Notes: generated by a model from the sequence alone, not told the origin. DNA of 64,000 nt from Ganoderma boninense (GCA_002900995.3 CM035308.1:1302001-1366000), one strand, 5' to 3'; counted from the stretch's first letter, positions 1 through 12,368 are shown. A program made the numbers and translations.

Positions 1-1317
1 AGAGATGTTGGCACGAGAGTTGAGCGACGTCATGAGAGTGTTCGAGTAAACTTCAATGAAGAACAGTCAATGTCAGGTGGTGGCAGCCACATGATAGTGC
101 TTACCTTTGCTTAGGATTAGGGCGCTGTTGGGGATGGAGATAGTGAGCACAAAAATTTTAGGCGTCGCTCAGAAGACCGCCAGCTTACACGATGAGGTGG
201 ATATTCGTGTCCGGCAGGCCGAGGAAGAAGCCAAGTTCCAGGACCGCAGAAATAGCACATGCACACCCGGTTTCGACCGTCAGCCGGATGAGACGTCTGA
301 TCAGGAGCTCGCTGCGCGCGAATGCCGCCGTTTTCTTCTTGACGTTGAATAGCTGCGGTGAAGCATGTGAGACATCGGCCAGCGGGATCGCTGATTGCTT
401 GCCCCACCAAGTAGCACATGGATAACATGATCGTCTACATATCCGGCATTAGTTTGTAGCCCACCCCGTCATCCAGGCAAGTACCCACCAAGTCAGTGAA
501 GGCGCTGCCTCCTAACCATACCTGTATTGCTGCTCGATCACCGGTCCAGGAGGGAGACTACTACAGGAACATACGATTGTTCGGGCGAACATATCCGTGT
601 CATGCAGGCGCTGAATATCCTTCAGCCAGATGAACTGCGCAGCGCCTCGTCAGCGGCATTGCTACAATTAGCGGTGGCTTGGAAAGAAGGACATGCTCAC
701 CGAGATGGCAATTGCGCATGCGCCGCCTGCTTGTGCAAGCGCAGTCTGTCCCGAAGTGTCAGCGTTGGTGCCCGCAACCGTCACCCCAACCCGCGAAGAC
801 CGGCTCACGATAATGATGATGATGGGAACCACTCGCCAGTTGCCGAGCCGGTATATTCTCCAGGCGTAGAACGTCTGTACCCAGACAGAGACTCCGTGTT
901 GGCGCAATCAGCGACCCGGGCGATCCTCGTGGCGAAGCAAGGGAACCTACTAATGCTAGAAACGATGGGCAGCCCTGTGAACGTCCACCCAGGAAATTGA
1001 AGGTTTACCGGGCGTCCCCAGCCGGCACACAGTGTTTGCCACGCTTCGCAGGCAACGACGATGCTTTGGAAGATGTCAAGCGCGAAGATGGTATACACCG
1101 ACGCCCAGACTGCGAAGCGATCGCGAGGAAATGATACATGGTAAATGTCTGGAGCAGAAAACACCTGTCAGCACATGGATAAGGCACACTGCTTGGGAGG
1201 GATCGAGGGATCGAACACATCGAGGGAAAACGCACAGAGTTGGACGATGGAGATGCCGAATAGCATCCATGAGAGCAACGCGCCTATGAGCTGAAAGGAG
1301 GCTGTCAGGTTCCTCAT
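1..1317 (-). CDS. DUF6534-type seven-transmembrane protein, 3' end cut by window edge
   Basis: Membrane protein of the large basidiomycete DUF6534 family; function unknown, often thought receptor-like. The start is taken at MRNLTASFQLIGALL, the usual first helix. The next exon gives the family hallmark YHVSFPRDRF and a second helix (VYTIFALDIFQ). After that comes VQTFYAWRIYRL, then a helix ending in MLSMCYL, and KKTAAFARSELLIRRLI. The last visible piece reads SKVYSNTLMTSLNSRA, the family's C-terminal signature. Exons I can support: 1236-1317, 951-1148, about 700-891 (may be split), 189-352, a 20-nt microexon at 105-124, and 1-50. Exons between about 430 and 700 are uncertain. The C-terminal tail lies outside the window. 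No lesion was seen in the supported exons. Family call is from motif order, no search was run. Confidence 0.72.
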
Positions 1318-3413
1318 TCCCACATCGAGTGGGAAGGGCAGCCAGGGGATACACACGATGGGACCGATGCTTGTAAGGTGGCCTTCGTCAGACACGATGT
1401 TGCCCCGGGTATAGAGGGAGGCGGACTGACCGAAGGAGCGTCTCGCTGGAGACGGGCGGCTGAGAGATGTCGTCTGCCATGACCGGGGGCTCTCTCGTTG
1501 GTTGCTTGCGAGCCAACAGAACCCGCATGTCGCTGAGCAGTCCTTATATTCTGGCTGTCCAGCCCTGCTGATAAAGTTCAGCATACGCGCATCTCGGTCC
1601 AAGTCTCATCAATGTCCTGGTTTGTCCGAGCCCGAGAAGAAGCAGAAGGAGGCGCACCTGTTACCATCCATCGTCGCTCCGCCATCGGCATTTCCCTCAA
1701 CACAATCACGGTCTTCGAATAGCTAAGGACGCCGAACAGAAGAGTGCGATTGGGACGTGGTAGAAGAAGGCGAAGCCCCGTCCTGCAGGACAGTTCGGAA
1801 TCAGTAATGATGTAGAGATGGTTGGCGACAGAGCGAAACCTTGTCCCTTCAGAGAGCGCTCCGTGTATGGTGGTCTGAATATCGCGAAGGATGGAGCCTG
1901 GGAGCCAAGGACGAAAAGCCGACACGGAGCCACACTACAAGCTCCCTATGTCATTGGGGCTATTCAATGCGCGGGAACTATACTTTTGACACCAATCCCG
2001 CATCCACGGTCCCTCACTACCCAAAGCTTCTGGAAACGCTAGCACGTTATTCGAGGTCGCCGAACAACTGTGCCGCTTGTGACCTCGGAGTCCCTTCCAT
2101 ACCCAGCAGATGCACACATCATGATATTGTGGTGACATCGCAAGGTGTTGATTGGATTTGCTCGATTCATTGTCCAGGCAAAGCGCCACAATGGGTTCGG
2201 AGAGGGAATTTGTACATAGAGTTTCCCTGTTGCGGCGGCTAACAAAAAATGCATTGATCAGCCTGTGCGACATGTTACGGCAAACATGAGCTCACTTACG
2301 GTGCTTTCCCCCGACGCAATCGCTGGCTTCACTGCACCCAGCTAACGCGGCCGCCGGGCACCGGAGGATATACCGCTTACGACGCTGGCGGGGTTGGGAC
2401 CCGGCCTCGCTTTTCAGTCCTACTACGAGTGCCTCTAGATGATTAGCGCGGCGCTTCGATTGATCTGGTTTAGGAAGAGAAAACATCCACCATCACGGCA
2501 AAGGAGTGAACTAGGGGAGGAAGAACATCAAGGTCCGAAGCTTAGCTAGCCCCCTCCCTTCCACAGGCCGCGATGGCTGGCCCTCGGCTCAGAGTCTCTC
2601 AAGGCATCTGCCGTCAGCCAACGCCGCGAGTAATCATGACGTGCTAAGCAGATATGTAACACCCGCCGCTCCATCCACGCGAAACAGCAAAGAAACTGAA
2701 TTGAGGCGGGGAACTGAGGCAGGGGTGGGAGGACGCGTATAGATGGACGAGGCAAGAGGGCAGGCGACCATGCGGGACCCGGTGGCGAGCGCACTGAAAT
2801 GCCGTTACAGGGCAATCTTCTCCTTAGCTCGCCGCTATGGAGACCCCTACGGGATCTAGTGATTCTTAACGAGACCGCCACAGACCGAGAAATTAAGATC
2901 ACCTGAACGGACGATGACGTTGCGGAGGGCTCGGAGGTGTCGGTCGCCGTAGCGTACCATTGACGACGGAAGGCCAGCCACTTCGGGACCTTCAAAGTAT
3001 GACGTTCAAAGGCGCTTGCAGAATGGTTACGTCCTACGGGCTTTAGTATGGCTGCGACGGCCGTTGCAAAACGCACGCTGTGGAGATCCACCGGCCAGTT
3101 TGTTGTCGACGTTTGTTGGATTTCTGTGGGAAAACAAGGCTGTAGTGAACGGGACTGGTGGGCAAGAGCAACGAAACCATGCGTACAACACTTGGAAGCC
3201 TCATCTCAACTTCCAGGCCGAGGTACCACATTTCAAGGGAAATCCTTCGCGTAACGTAATCACCCCAGTACCCCAGGATCACCAGGAGGAAGCACGGTTA
3301 GGAAGCGGCTTGGAGAAATGCATCTTTCTGACATAGGAAAGGCTCTTCGCGATGATCAGAATCCTGTGTGCTCGAACCTGATCTATTGCATAACCCGGTT
3401 AGCAGCATGACAG
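1318..3413. other. Stretch with no gene I can support
   Basis: Both strands hold only short or compositionally unremarkable frames. The longest, a 181-codon minus frame at 2546-3091, has no recognisable domain or exon partner. Around 1640-1830 on the minus strand, two frames together resemble the middle helix of DUF6533-type proteins (GFAFFYHVPIALF in one frame, then SYSKTVIVLREM in another). This may be the wreck of a second seven-helix gene. Confidence 0.4.
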
Positions 3414-4842
3414 TCATCTTGACCAACTACGAGCCAGCCACCCGACCAGGCCAGCAGCGGCCGCACTCGCTGCCATGAACAACGCCAGCTCCCCATCTGT
3501 CCGTGGCTTCGGCAGCACCCCAGGTATTCGCTCCTCGCGTGGGTATGGCGGCGGTGTCCTGGCCTCTCCCTCCTCCTCTTCGCTGTCCGCCCCTCGCCGT
3601 GGACTTAGCGACCGCTGAATAGCCAAGATCTCGTTCATGTCGACCTGATTTGCGAGGTGCACAGTCTCCAGCAGGGTTGCGAGGGCCTTCGCCTGCTCGT
3701 CTAGCCTCCCCTTCAGCTCCCTCGTGCTCTCCTCGAACGCGAGCTCCGTCCTCGCGCCCATCTCCTCGACCTTCCGCTCGAACGTCTGTGCAAGTCTGCG
3801 CCGCTTCCACGGCTCGACGAGCACGATTGCAAGCACGAAGACGGCAAGGTTCAGCGCGAGGGCCGCGAGCTGCCCGTACGTCGCCGCGCTGCGGATCTTG
3901 TCGGACCACGCCTGCTCCTCGTGGTAGCGGCTGAGGATGACGCGCATGAGCTCCCCAAACTCACGCTCCACCGCGTCCTCCGCCGCGTGCGCCGCGTTCT
4001 TCGCGCGCGCCTCCTCGTGCTCGCGGGTGTGGTCCTCGCGCACGAGCGTCGTGAAGCGGAGCACGTCCTCGTCCGTCCACTGCGACTTGCGCTGCAGGAG
4101 GTCGTTCACCTCGCGTTGTGACTTGGAGCGCTGCAGCACGGCAGTCTCGTACGCCTCCTTGGCAGCGCGTGCCGCCTCGCGCTCCGCGAATATTCGGCCC
4201 TCTGGCAGCATGGGCGAGCGTGGCACGGAGCAAGGATGTCTACATGAGACGGTAGTGACAAGCGTGATGATAGACAGCGTGCGCACCTTGCTCGACGACC
4301 TTGCGCTTCAACAACTCGATCTCCTCGTACCCCGTCACGCGGTTCAGCTCCGCGCCGAGCTTCGAGAACGTCTTCGCGACTCTCGTTGTGAATTCGTCTC
4401 CGCGTACACGCATCTGCTTCAGCGTGTCCGTCGTCAGCTCCTTCATCTGCTCCTTCCAGGCATTGAACTGATCCGAGCTCGTGGAATTCGTGCTCGTGCT
4501 GGTGGATGACTCGGCGGAGGACGATGACGAAGGAGTTGGGGAGGTTAATATAATAGGTTCCGTGTTGGCAGTGGCAGCATCCTGTTTGGCTAATACCTCG
4601 GATGACAACCGCCGCTCGTCCAGAGATGTAGATGGTATTTTCTTGTCTTCTGGAGACTGAGCTGGGGTAGAAAAGTGTCGTGGTCTAGAACTAGTAGAAG
4701 GTCTAAGGTAGCATAGCGGGCTGCGAGCCGCAGAAGAGGATGAGGCAGAGGTTTTGAGTGAAGCGGAGGGTATCCGGAGAGCGCCGCGGTACATCACGGC
4801 CGAGACGTCGCCGCAACGAGGACGTGCACGGACAAGAGGCAA
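3414..4842 (-). CDS. SHE9: SHE9/MDM33 family mitochondrial inner-membrane protein
   Basis: Predicted inner-membrane protein needed for normal mitochondrial shape in yeast. Two exons (4287-4842 and 3414-4201) join as VVEQ-EGRIF and give 447 residues. The N-terminus is rich in Arg, Ser and Ala and looks like a mitochondrial presequence. An internal Met at 4794 (MYRGALRIPSASLKTS) is an equally good start. Family landmarks in order: YEEIELLKRKV, then QREVNDLLQRKSQWTDED, a coiled coil, RYHEEQAWSDKIRSA, a hydrophobic helix LAALALNLAVFVLAIVLVE, EPWKRRRL, a further coiled coil, and a second hydrophobic segment near the C-terminus (LALFMAASAAAAGLVGWLA). Two membrane segments around a coiled coil match the family. 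It lies just downstream of the P450 reductase gene on the same strand. Confidence 0.9.
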
Positions 4843-5262
4843 TCGGTCGTGGCGAACAGCTCAGGTTGGCGGAGGAGCTCAGGAGATGGTCGTTCAGGCG
4901 ATGCCGATGTGGGCGTCATCGCCGAGCATGTTCCCCCGCTCCGAAGGGTGTTCCGTACCTTCGCGCTCAGTATGTCCGAAGACCTCCGCAACTGCCCACA
5001 CGACACCTCAAAGTGAAGAACTCGTAGGGACGTTGTCTGTGGTCATTTGTTGTTACATACTGTATGGTCTATACTACACCGGACACTTTGGCAAGTGCCA
5101 AATGTCCGCGTTGGTTGAGAATGATGTATGATAGAGTAGGAATCATACGTAACAAACGAGAAATCCACACAACAAACGAAAGTGGATGCCATCGCGTGCA
5201 TCTACCTGTTCCTCATCTACTCTAAGTATGAATGAGTCCCTATAATGAATATCGCGGCCCGC
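4843..5262. other. Intergenic spacer between SHE9 and P450 reductase
   Basis: Holds the 5' flank of SHE9 and the 3' flank of the reductase gene, both on the minus strand. No conserved reading frame or structured RNA was seen. Confidence 0.5.
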
Positions 5263-7629
5263 TCAGCTCCAGACATCCGTCAAGAACCTGCTCCTCTCCT
5301 TCAGGAGCTTAAGCTCCGCAACGCCCTCAACTTCCGCGCTACCGCCCTTCGCCTCGCCCAGAATCCTGCACAGCGTCTCCTCCACAGCCTTGCTCATGCT
5401 CCGCGCGTCACCGCAGATGTACACGTAGCCCTTGCCAGTAAGAATCGCGTCTGCGACCGTCTCGCGGTCCTCCCACAGGAGGTCCTGCACGTAGATCTTG
5501 CTTCCGTCCGGCTTGTACACCTCGCGCGAGAACGCACACCGGAGCGTGAACTTGCCGTGCAACTCCTGCCCGTACTCAGCCCACTCGTCCTTGTACAAGA
5601 AGTCTTGCGTCGATGTCCGTGAGCCGAAGTACAGCCGGATGCTGCCCCAATCGGCGAGGCCCTCGGGTCCGTTCTTCTCGATAGTGCGCCGTGCCATCGC
5701 GACACGCTCTTGGACGAAGCCGCGGAACGGAGCAACACCCTGTGGAGGAACGGCGTGTAAGCACGAGATCACGGAGAGGTTTGAAGACGTAATACTTACA
5801 GTGCCAGGACCAATCATGATCACTGGGCTCTTCGGGTTAGTCGGAAGACGGAACGTAGAGCGCCGGACGTGAACGGGGACCTTGAAGACAGTTTCCTGCT
5901 TGTATGCGCCGCGAGGACCCTCGATAGCGTAGTGAGGAGTGAGGACGCGGGCCGGCTCCTCCTTGGTCTCAACGAGAGGGACGACTTCGCCGTTCGCTGC
6001 GTATTTGAGGTTGAGCAGGAAGTTGGAACCGGTACCGAAGACCCAGCGGGTGTCGACGCGCTCGTTCTTGATCGACTCGTATTTGAGGACAACGCAAGTG
6101 ACGTGGATAGAGTGAGGGTGGAGTTTGGGACTGGACGAGATGGAGTAGTACCGGGGCTGGAGACGGGGGATCGACGAGACAATAATGTCGAAGGGAATCT
6201 TCCAGGCCGTCGTGTTCTCGGGGGTCGGGAGTACGCTGATATCGTTCTGGGCCGCGAGCTGAAGGACCTCGGCGAGCTTAAGACAACCATGGGTGACGAC
6301 GTTGTTGTACTCCTCCTTGTTAGAGTTCAAGTTCTTCATGAACGCCTCAGCCTCTGGGGTAGGGGCGAACTTGGACAATACACCAAGGATCTGACGACCT
6401 GCCACGGCACTGATGTCGATGTAGTGACGCAGGACGGTAACGTAGGTGGTGGGGACAGGGAAAGGTACCTTGGCCAACGCAGGGTCGAGGGATTCGATCT
6501 GGATGACAGCGTCCTTCTTGTCGTGGAGACCGAGAGTACAGAGAAGACGTTCGACTTCAACCTCGGAGTTGGAGGGCCAGACGCCAACATGGTCGCCATG
6601 CTGGTAGGTGATGCCCGAGTTCTCAGTGTTGAGCTCGACGTGAATGCAGTTGCGGTCAGCGGCGTCGGCGAAGAGTTCGCGAGCGACAGTGATGGGTGCC
6701 GGGTACGGATTCTTTGCATCATGAATGCCCTTGGACCGGGTGAGAGCGCGGGCCGAAAGTTCACCTGGACGTCAAATAAGCACTCGGTCATAATTCCATT
6801 CTCGAGGTGAACACGTACCGAGGTAGACCTTCTCCGGGGGATGATCGGCAACTTCAGTGACCACGAAGTCCGGCGTGTCACCACCTGAGCCCTCCTCGAC
6901 GCCCATGACGCGAGAAAACTCTTCCCACATGCCATCCTTCCACTCGAGATAGTCCTCTTCCATGCTCTTATCGTCATCACCCTCACCGCGTTGGCCGATA
7001 CGAATAGCACCCATCTTTGTGAGATCGGCGTCGACGTTGCGAGAAATGAGGTTGTAGTGCTCGTAAGTCTTGTTGCCGAGACCGAAGACGACGTACTTGA
7101 GGCCGGAAAGCTTGTGTTCGCCGTTGGAGAACTCAAAGCTATCGTCAGAGAGGTTCTGGCAGAGAGTGACGGCGTTGTCGGTGGGCTCGCCTTCACCGTA
7201 GGTGGCCATAACGAAGAAAACGCAAGAGTCCTCGGGGATCTGGTCGAGGTTCTCGAAGTCGTACTCTTCGGGATCGCAGACGAGAGAAGCCAAACCGAAC
7301 TTCTGCTTTGCCTCCTTGGCGAGACGAATGGCGTATTCCTCGGCGGTTCCGGTTTGTGAGCCGTAGAAGATGACGATGCGCTTTTTCTGCGGACACGTTG
7401 CACACATGTGAGTGCGAGGTGACACATGAGAGATGACGGGACGAAGACTTACGCCTTCCTTCATCTTCGCGATGAAATCTCGTGGATTTCCTCCGCCAAC
7501 ATTTGCTTTCGAGGACGAGACAGGGACGCCGGGCTTTGGCTTGGATGCGGCAAAGAGCTGGTCACGGAAGAGGTATACGGCGGCGAGGACGATGCCGAGG
7601 GCGAGGATGATAGTGTCGGTGGTAGCCAT
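5263..7629 (-). CDS. CPR1: NADPH-cytochrome P450 reductase
   Basis: Carries electrons from NADPH through FAD and FMN to microsomal P450s, heme oxygenase and squalene epoxidase on the ER. Four exons (7453-7629, 6819-7386, 5800-6764, 5263-5739) give 728 residues, the usual size. Order of parts: an N-terminal membrane anchor (IILALGIVLAAVYLF); the flavodoxin-like FMN domain starting IVIFYGSQTGTAEE with MATYGEGEPTDNA and FGLGNKTYEHYN; the connecting and FAD domain with RYYSISSSP; and the NADPH domain with GPGTGVAPFRGF, YFGSRT, and YVYICGDARSM. The C-terminus is the conserved DVWS. The join at GPGT-GVAPFRGF confirms the last intron. All catalytic landmarks are present, so the enzyme should be active. 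The start is the first Met before the anchor. Long open frames on the opposite strand over this gene are shadows. Confidence 0.97.
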
Positions 7630-9181
7630 GGTCAACGACGGGAGTGCCGAAGACAAGGCAGGGGAAGGAGGAAAGGGGAAGAAGAGGGGGAATAAAAAAG
7701 AACCGTTGGGAGGAGGAGGTGAAGATGACCATGCAAATCGAAGCCGGGCCTGGTTATATTCCTCGCTGTCTCGCCTCATTTTGGCCGATCAGCCCACTGG
7801 GCCGCTTAGTCAGCCCGCTGATTAGATGTGTCCGCAGGAGACTCGATCTCGATCGACCCCCGTCTCACGCTGTCACCTCTCCTTGCATAACCGCCTCCAG
7901 CGGCCAGCCTCTTTCCACTCCTCCTCGGCCTCTCCCTACACAAAGCATGGCTTATCCTGCCCCTCCTCGCCTCGCCTACTTCTCCGGAGCTCCATCCACC
8001 CCATCTAGCGCCTTGGGCCTTTTCTGAACCCGAAACCTTCAATGACCTGTCGTGAGACGTTCTTCAGGTGGGGTCTCGAATAATTCCGGGTAGACCCAAA
8101 CACCATTCATCGAGCTCGTACCAAGCTCATACAGGTGCATAGAGGGGCAATCGGAGGGCTGTGTGGGCCACCATTGCCGCAGGATCGGCGTCCACGTCTT
8201 CCCCCCGGGACCCGCGTCATCGTAATCCGGCTCTTGTCGCCCGCTGCACAGGAACGACTTACATCAGCTTGCATACCTTTGCATCCCTTCACCCCGCACC
8301 GCTCCCGGGAAGAGCTCAGTGTCCACCTACTATGAAGCTGCGCCCCCGCAGAATTAAAAAGGAGAACAACCCGATGAATGTTGCACCACATGCCCAACGG
8401 TCACGCTAGACATCGGAATCGTAGAGGCCGCAAACAATGATCCTCGATTTACACCAATCCCGGCCAGTTCACGGCGCCCCAGAGAACGAGCTCCTTCCCA
8501 CATATGATTGGAGAGAAGCTTTGCGGCCTCTCGGAGCGTAGTGGAGACGGATAACACGTCTCATAACGCCGGGATGTATTATCCGCCAGGAGGTCGGGAC
8601 AGAAGTCTTGGAAAGGGTGCACCGTGCCCGTGTTCGATTCTCCCCGCCCCCTGAATTCGTTTACTTACCATCTATCTCGTCACAAACACACGTTCGCTCT
8701 AGAACGAGCCGGGACAGCTTGTCATCAGCAATTTATGGTCCGTATTTGCAGCTGCGGCACTCAAATGCCCTTGGTGTCATCAATGTCTGTAAGTACGGAC
8801 CGTACGGTCAGCGCCGGTCAGCAACGGAGATTAGGTGTCTCAGTGTTAGAAACGAGCGATCCCGGTAGTGCCTCACCCTCTGACCAATTTATTGCCTTTA
8901 TGGGGACTTGGCGCAATGACAGCCGTAAAGTAAAAAGTAGTTTTGAAGCAGTCAGGCCAGCACTGGGGCGGTGGTCGAGACTCGAGGGACTGTGGCAACT
9001 TGTGGCGCTGCAGGTCGCGTGGGGAAGCGCCCATCCGATCGAGACGATTTGAGATCTCATCCCAGATTTCCAATCTTGCAGCTCTGCTCTTCGACAACTC
9101 GCACTCTTCTCTGCTTACTTACCCCACCCTTCCCCCAGTCGTTTCTTTACTCGCGTCTCTATAAGGCTACACAATATTTCG
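7630..9181. other. Divergent intergenic region upstream of CPR1 and YAE1
   Basis: About 1.55 kb between the start codons of two divergent genes. It must hold both promoters, but I cannot assign elements. A perfect 12-bp palindrome, GACCGTACGGTC, sits at 8798-8809. No credible coding exon was seen on either strand. Confidence 0.5.
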
Positions 9182-9885
9182 ATGGACGACGAGGACTTCT
9201 GGACCGACGACCCCAAAGCGATCCAGAACTCGGAATGGGACAAGATCTCGAACGACTTCACCAACGTACGTTACGTCCGTCTGGCAAATCCCCCTTCCCC
9301 TCCCCCTGCCCCTGTCCACGCGCCTCACACCCAACTTGCCCCACGCAGGCAGGGTATCGTGAGGGCATCACAGCCGGCAAAGAGAGCGCGCTGCAGGAGG
9401 GCTTCGACGCTGGCTTCGCGTCCGTCGGCGCACCGCTCGGTCGCAACCTCGGCATCCTGCGCGGCCTCGCCGCCGCCCTCCTTGCGTTCTTACCCCGCTC
9501 GCCCGCTCAGGCAGTCCAGGGTGCGCTTGCGGAGGAAGTACGCACCATCGCGAGCACGCTCTCGAACGTCCGCCTGTCCGACATCGCGCCGCCGGACCTG
9601 GAGGCGCTCGCGCACGCGCGTGAGCACCTCGAGCAGGCGCGTATGGACGCAACCACAGGCGAAGACCAGGACGACTTGACGGACCCGGCGGCGCTGAACG
9701 AGGATCTCAAGGCGAAAAGGGACATGGAGGGCCTCGAGGACCTCATGGCGCAGATGAGCAGCGGGGCCTCCGGGGCGAACGCAAATCCGAAGCGGCCGAC
9801 GATGGAGGATGTCATGCGGCTCCAGGAGCGCCTCCTGGCGATCGCGCGCGAGCTTGGGCTTGAACTGGATGTGCAATGGAGTTGA
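9182..9885 (+). CDS. YAE1: YAE1, adaptor for Fe-S loading of ABCE1/Rli1
   Basis: In yeast, Yae1 with Lto1 links the cytosolic Fe-S targeting complex to the ribosome-recycling ATPase Rli1/ABCE1. Two exons (9182-9265 and 9349-9885) give 206 residues. After the join the protein reads NDFTN-AGYREGITAGKES. It then continues with glycines spaced every three or four residues (GFDAGFASVGAPLGRNLG), which is the deca-GX3 signature of the Yae1/Lto1 family. The C-terminal half is acidic and helical (LEALAHAREHLEQAR; MEDVMRLQERLLAIAREL), as expected. The acceptor was chosen because it restores the glycine-spacing frame. It is a single-copy housekeeping gene with no operon-like link to its neighbours. Confidence 0.93.
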
Positions 9886-10365
9886 CCCTTCGGGCAAGGT
9901 TCGACGACGCTTCGTCCGGTGCAAGAGGAGTTACGCACTCCGCGCCGGAGTCAGGGCGGTCCTCACTGCGCATTGCCAGCGAGGTGGCGGTAGTCAGTGC
10001 GTGTTAGGTTACGTGTCTCGGAATGGTGTCCCGGTAGAGTGTGCAATGCTGACGGCCCCATTCACTTCTGCACAGCCTGCACCAGCAATGGAAGGAATCA
10101 TGCTGTATCTGGGGTTACAAATGCCGGTATCGGACACATAAGGCGGGTAGGCCGAGGTACGTCTTGAATTGCCCGTGGCAACACCAAGTCATGGATTGAC
10201 CCCTGTTGAACCGAATCTGTTCTATCAAATGGCTCAGATGAGCAGAAGGCAGAACGCTTTTAGTCCTCGGTGGCGTCGTGTAGCTCAAGCCTCAGGCCCG
10301 GTCTGGGCGGACTGTGCTGCACCTGAAACAGCATCATCGAGGAAGAGCAGGCGATCGGGGTGTAT
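9886..10365. other. Convergent spacer between YAE1 and ZNG1
   Basis: The 3' flanks of two convergent genes. No frame of interest was seen. Confidence 0.5.
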
Positions 10366-12152
10366 TCATACAATCCTCAATTGCTGTTGTAAACTGGACC
10401 GGACATGCTCGTGAAGTCCTTTACCAATAAAGACCAGCTTCCCAGTGTCCGGCAGCCCCAGCTCCTCGTCTTCGACCTTCGCAATCTCGTACATGCTCCT
10501 CACGCCTTGTAAAACATGAAGCTCTCCAGCTGTGGTGACGAATAGTCCCTTACAGCGGAGAACCTCGACCCCACCATGCTCTCCTGCAGGCCGACCTAGC
10601 ACTTGTTTTTCCCAGAGGAGATTGCGGATCCACTCGTCCAGAAGGTCCATCTGCTCTGAAGACAGTTTGGGACAGTCTATTTGCAGACTGGAGATCCCGC
10701 GAAGCTCGTAGTGTGTAGGTGGCTTGGCGTGGTGGTGATCGTGGTGATCATGGTCGTGATCGTGCTCATGCTCGTGTTCCCCCGGTGGCGACTTCACCAA
10801 CCCAGACTCTTCGAGAATCTGGCGAGAAGCGTAGGCGTCGACGCCCATGATATGCTTGAGGTCTATCTCCCCACGTATCGTCCTATGGACTGAGGCCGCA
10901 GGGTTCACGCCACGGATGACATTCTCCGTCGCGTCTGCCTCTGTGGGTGGTACGAGGTCGATTTTATTCAGGAGAATAACGTCTGCCGCTGCGATCTGCC
11001 TGCCATTTCGCCATGAGCGCATTGATCTAGTTTAAGTGTTCAAACTTTAAAATCAAGCTGGAAGGAATGCGCACCGTAAGCTCTCGCCGATGCCATCGGC
11101 AGCATGGTCTTCTTCCATTTGCTGGGTTGAGGAAGAGTCAACTTCCCTAGTACAATTTTTGGCATGTACGCACGCACCTGACGTCCGAAGACCGCGTCTA
11201 CGACGCACACGACTCCGTCCAAATGGATTTCCCGGCCCAAGCCTTGCGAGAACTCTTCGTTTTGCCAGAACATAGACGCGATGGGCCCTGGGAGAGCGGC
11301 GTTATGGCAGGTGTAGGGAAGTGGGCTTTGTTTGAATACATACCAGGGTCTGCGAGGCCGGTGGTTTCAAGCAGGATATGATCGAAAGCGCCTTTGCGCT
11401 TCATGAGCTTCTCGATTGCAGCGATGCCCGTATCCTTGATGCTGCAGCAGAGGCACCCGTTCGAGAGCTCCAGAAACTCTTCAGATTGTTGTCCGGGGTC
11501 GTCGGGAGAGGAAACATTGATCGTTTTCGCTGGACAGGGATAGAATCAGAGTCGAGTCGCGATGATCGTGCTTAGGTCCCAGGGGGGCATACCTTCGATA
11601 TCCTGTGGCCAAAACACAACACATGGAACCCAGGCTCAGCATGTCCTGTTGTGAATGAGCAGAGGGAGCTGTCCTTACGGCAGTGTCCCCAAACTCATTC
11701 ATGATGACCGCTATCCGGTACCCATGTCGCTCCGTCAGGATCCGCCTGCGCCAGAACAACAAGCACGATTAGCCCTCGATTTTCTTTGCTCTCCACCGCA
11801 TATTTTCTTCAAACCCAGGGCCTCAGGCCTCCGACCGTGATTCCGAAGCACACTTCGGCCCCGAAGCCAAGCGACGGTAAAAATGGAGATGCAGATGGGA
11901 CGTACCGAACGAGGGTGGACTTTCCAGCCCCGAGGAAGCCGCATATAATGGTGAGAGGCACCGTGTGAGGGTCTTGGCCGGAGCCAGTCGTGTCCGCGAG
12001 GGTCAGGCTGGGGTTTGGGATCAAAAGACCTTCCGGGGCGGCCTCGGAGCTGGTGGGGGCGGCCTCTAGAAGTACACTACGTCCATTTAGCACTGTGCGC
12101 TGTGTGGAGGTGGACGAATTGAGGCGTACGGAATGTCGTCGAGGTCGTCCAT
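10366..12152 (-). CDS. ZNG1: ZNG1/CobW-family (COG0523) GTPase metallochaperone
   Basis: Zng1/CBWD proteins use GTP to deliver zinc to methionine aminopeptidase 1. Eight exons (12130-12152, 11906-12076, 11679-11745, a 10-nt microexon 11593-11602, 11344-11529, 11178-11287, 11075-11121, 10366-10999) give 415 residues. The N-terminus reads [15 protein letters not shown] after a 53-nt intron. Motifs: Walker A GFLGAGKS; switch region [12 protein letters not shown]; the metal-binding GCLCC in [14 protein letters not shown]; Walker B-like [13 protein letters not shown]; the base-recognition NKID in [10 protein letters not shown]; and the CobW C-terminal domain with the IRNLLWEK and LRCKGLF regions. 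The linker carries a run of alternating His with Glu or Asp ([16 protein letters not shown]), a likely metal reservoir. The MDDLDDIP start resembles the short motif Zng1 uses to dock on its client. Every motif is intact. Confidence 0.95.
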
Positions 12153-12368
12153 GGCCGATGTGCCTTGATGCGGGCTGGGGGTGAGCAGAGATGGAGACGG
12201 AGTCTCGGAGAGACGCGATCGGACAGCAAGCGCCCATTGCGTCCGTTGGAACAAGGCCGTGACCCCGCCGCTGGGGGCCCTTAGCCGCCTTTGCACTACC
12301 TTACAGCTCCTCCCTCTCTCCCCCTTAATCCTCCCCTCCCTCCTTCGCCCACTCTCTCGCCCTCCGGT
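12153..12368. promoter_or_regulatory. Short bidirectional promoter region between ZNG1 and the STYX-like gene
   Basis: Only 216 bp separate the two divergent start codons, so the two genes must share upstream DNA. The half nearest the STYX-like gene is pyrimidine-rich on the plus strand (12300-12365), common just upstream of fungal transcription starts. No specific binding site is claimed. Confidence 0.5.

Noticed and set aside
2546..3091. 181-codon minus-strand frame
   Set aside because: Arg/Ser/Pro-rich chance-like sequence with no partner exon or family feature.
5869..6810. 313-codon plus-strand open frame over the P450 reductase gene
   Set aside because: Shadow of the well-supported minus-strand reductase exon; composition follows that gene's codon pattern and no domain is seen.
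8600..8660. tRNA-like stretch with GTGTTCGATTCTCC
   Set aside because: The TTCGATT core recalls a T-arm, but flanking bases do not pair into T, anticodon and acceptor stems.
8798..8809. Perfect 12-bp palindrome GACCGTACGGTC
   Set aside because: One isolated short palindrome in a long spacer is expected often enough by chance and has no second copy at a related position.
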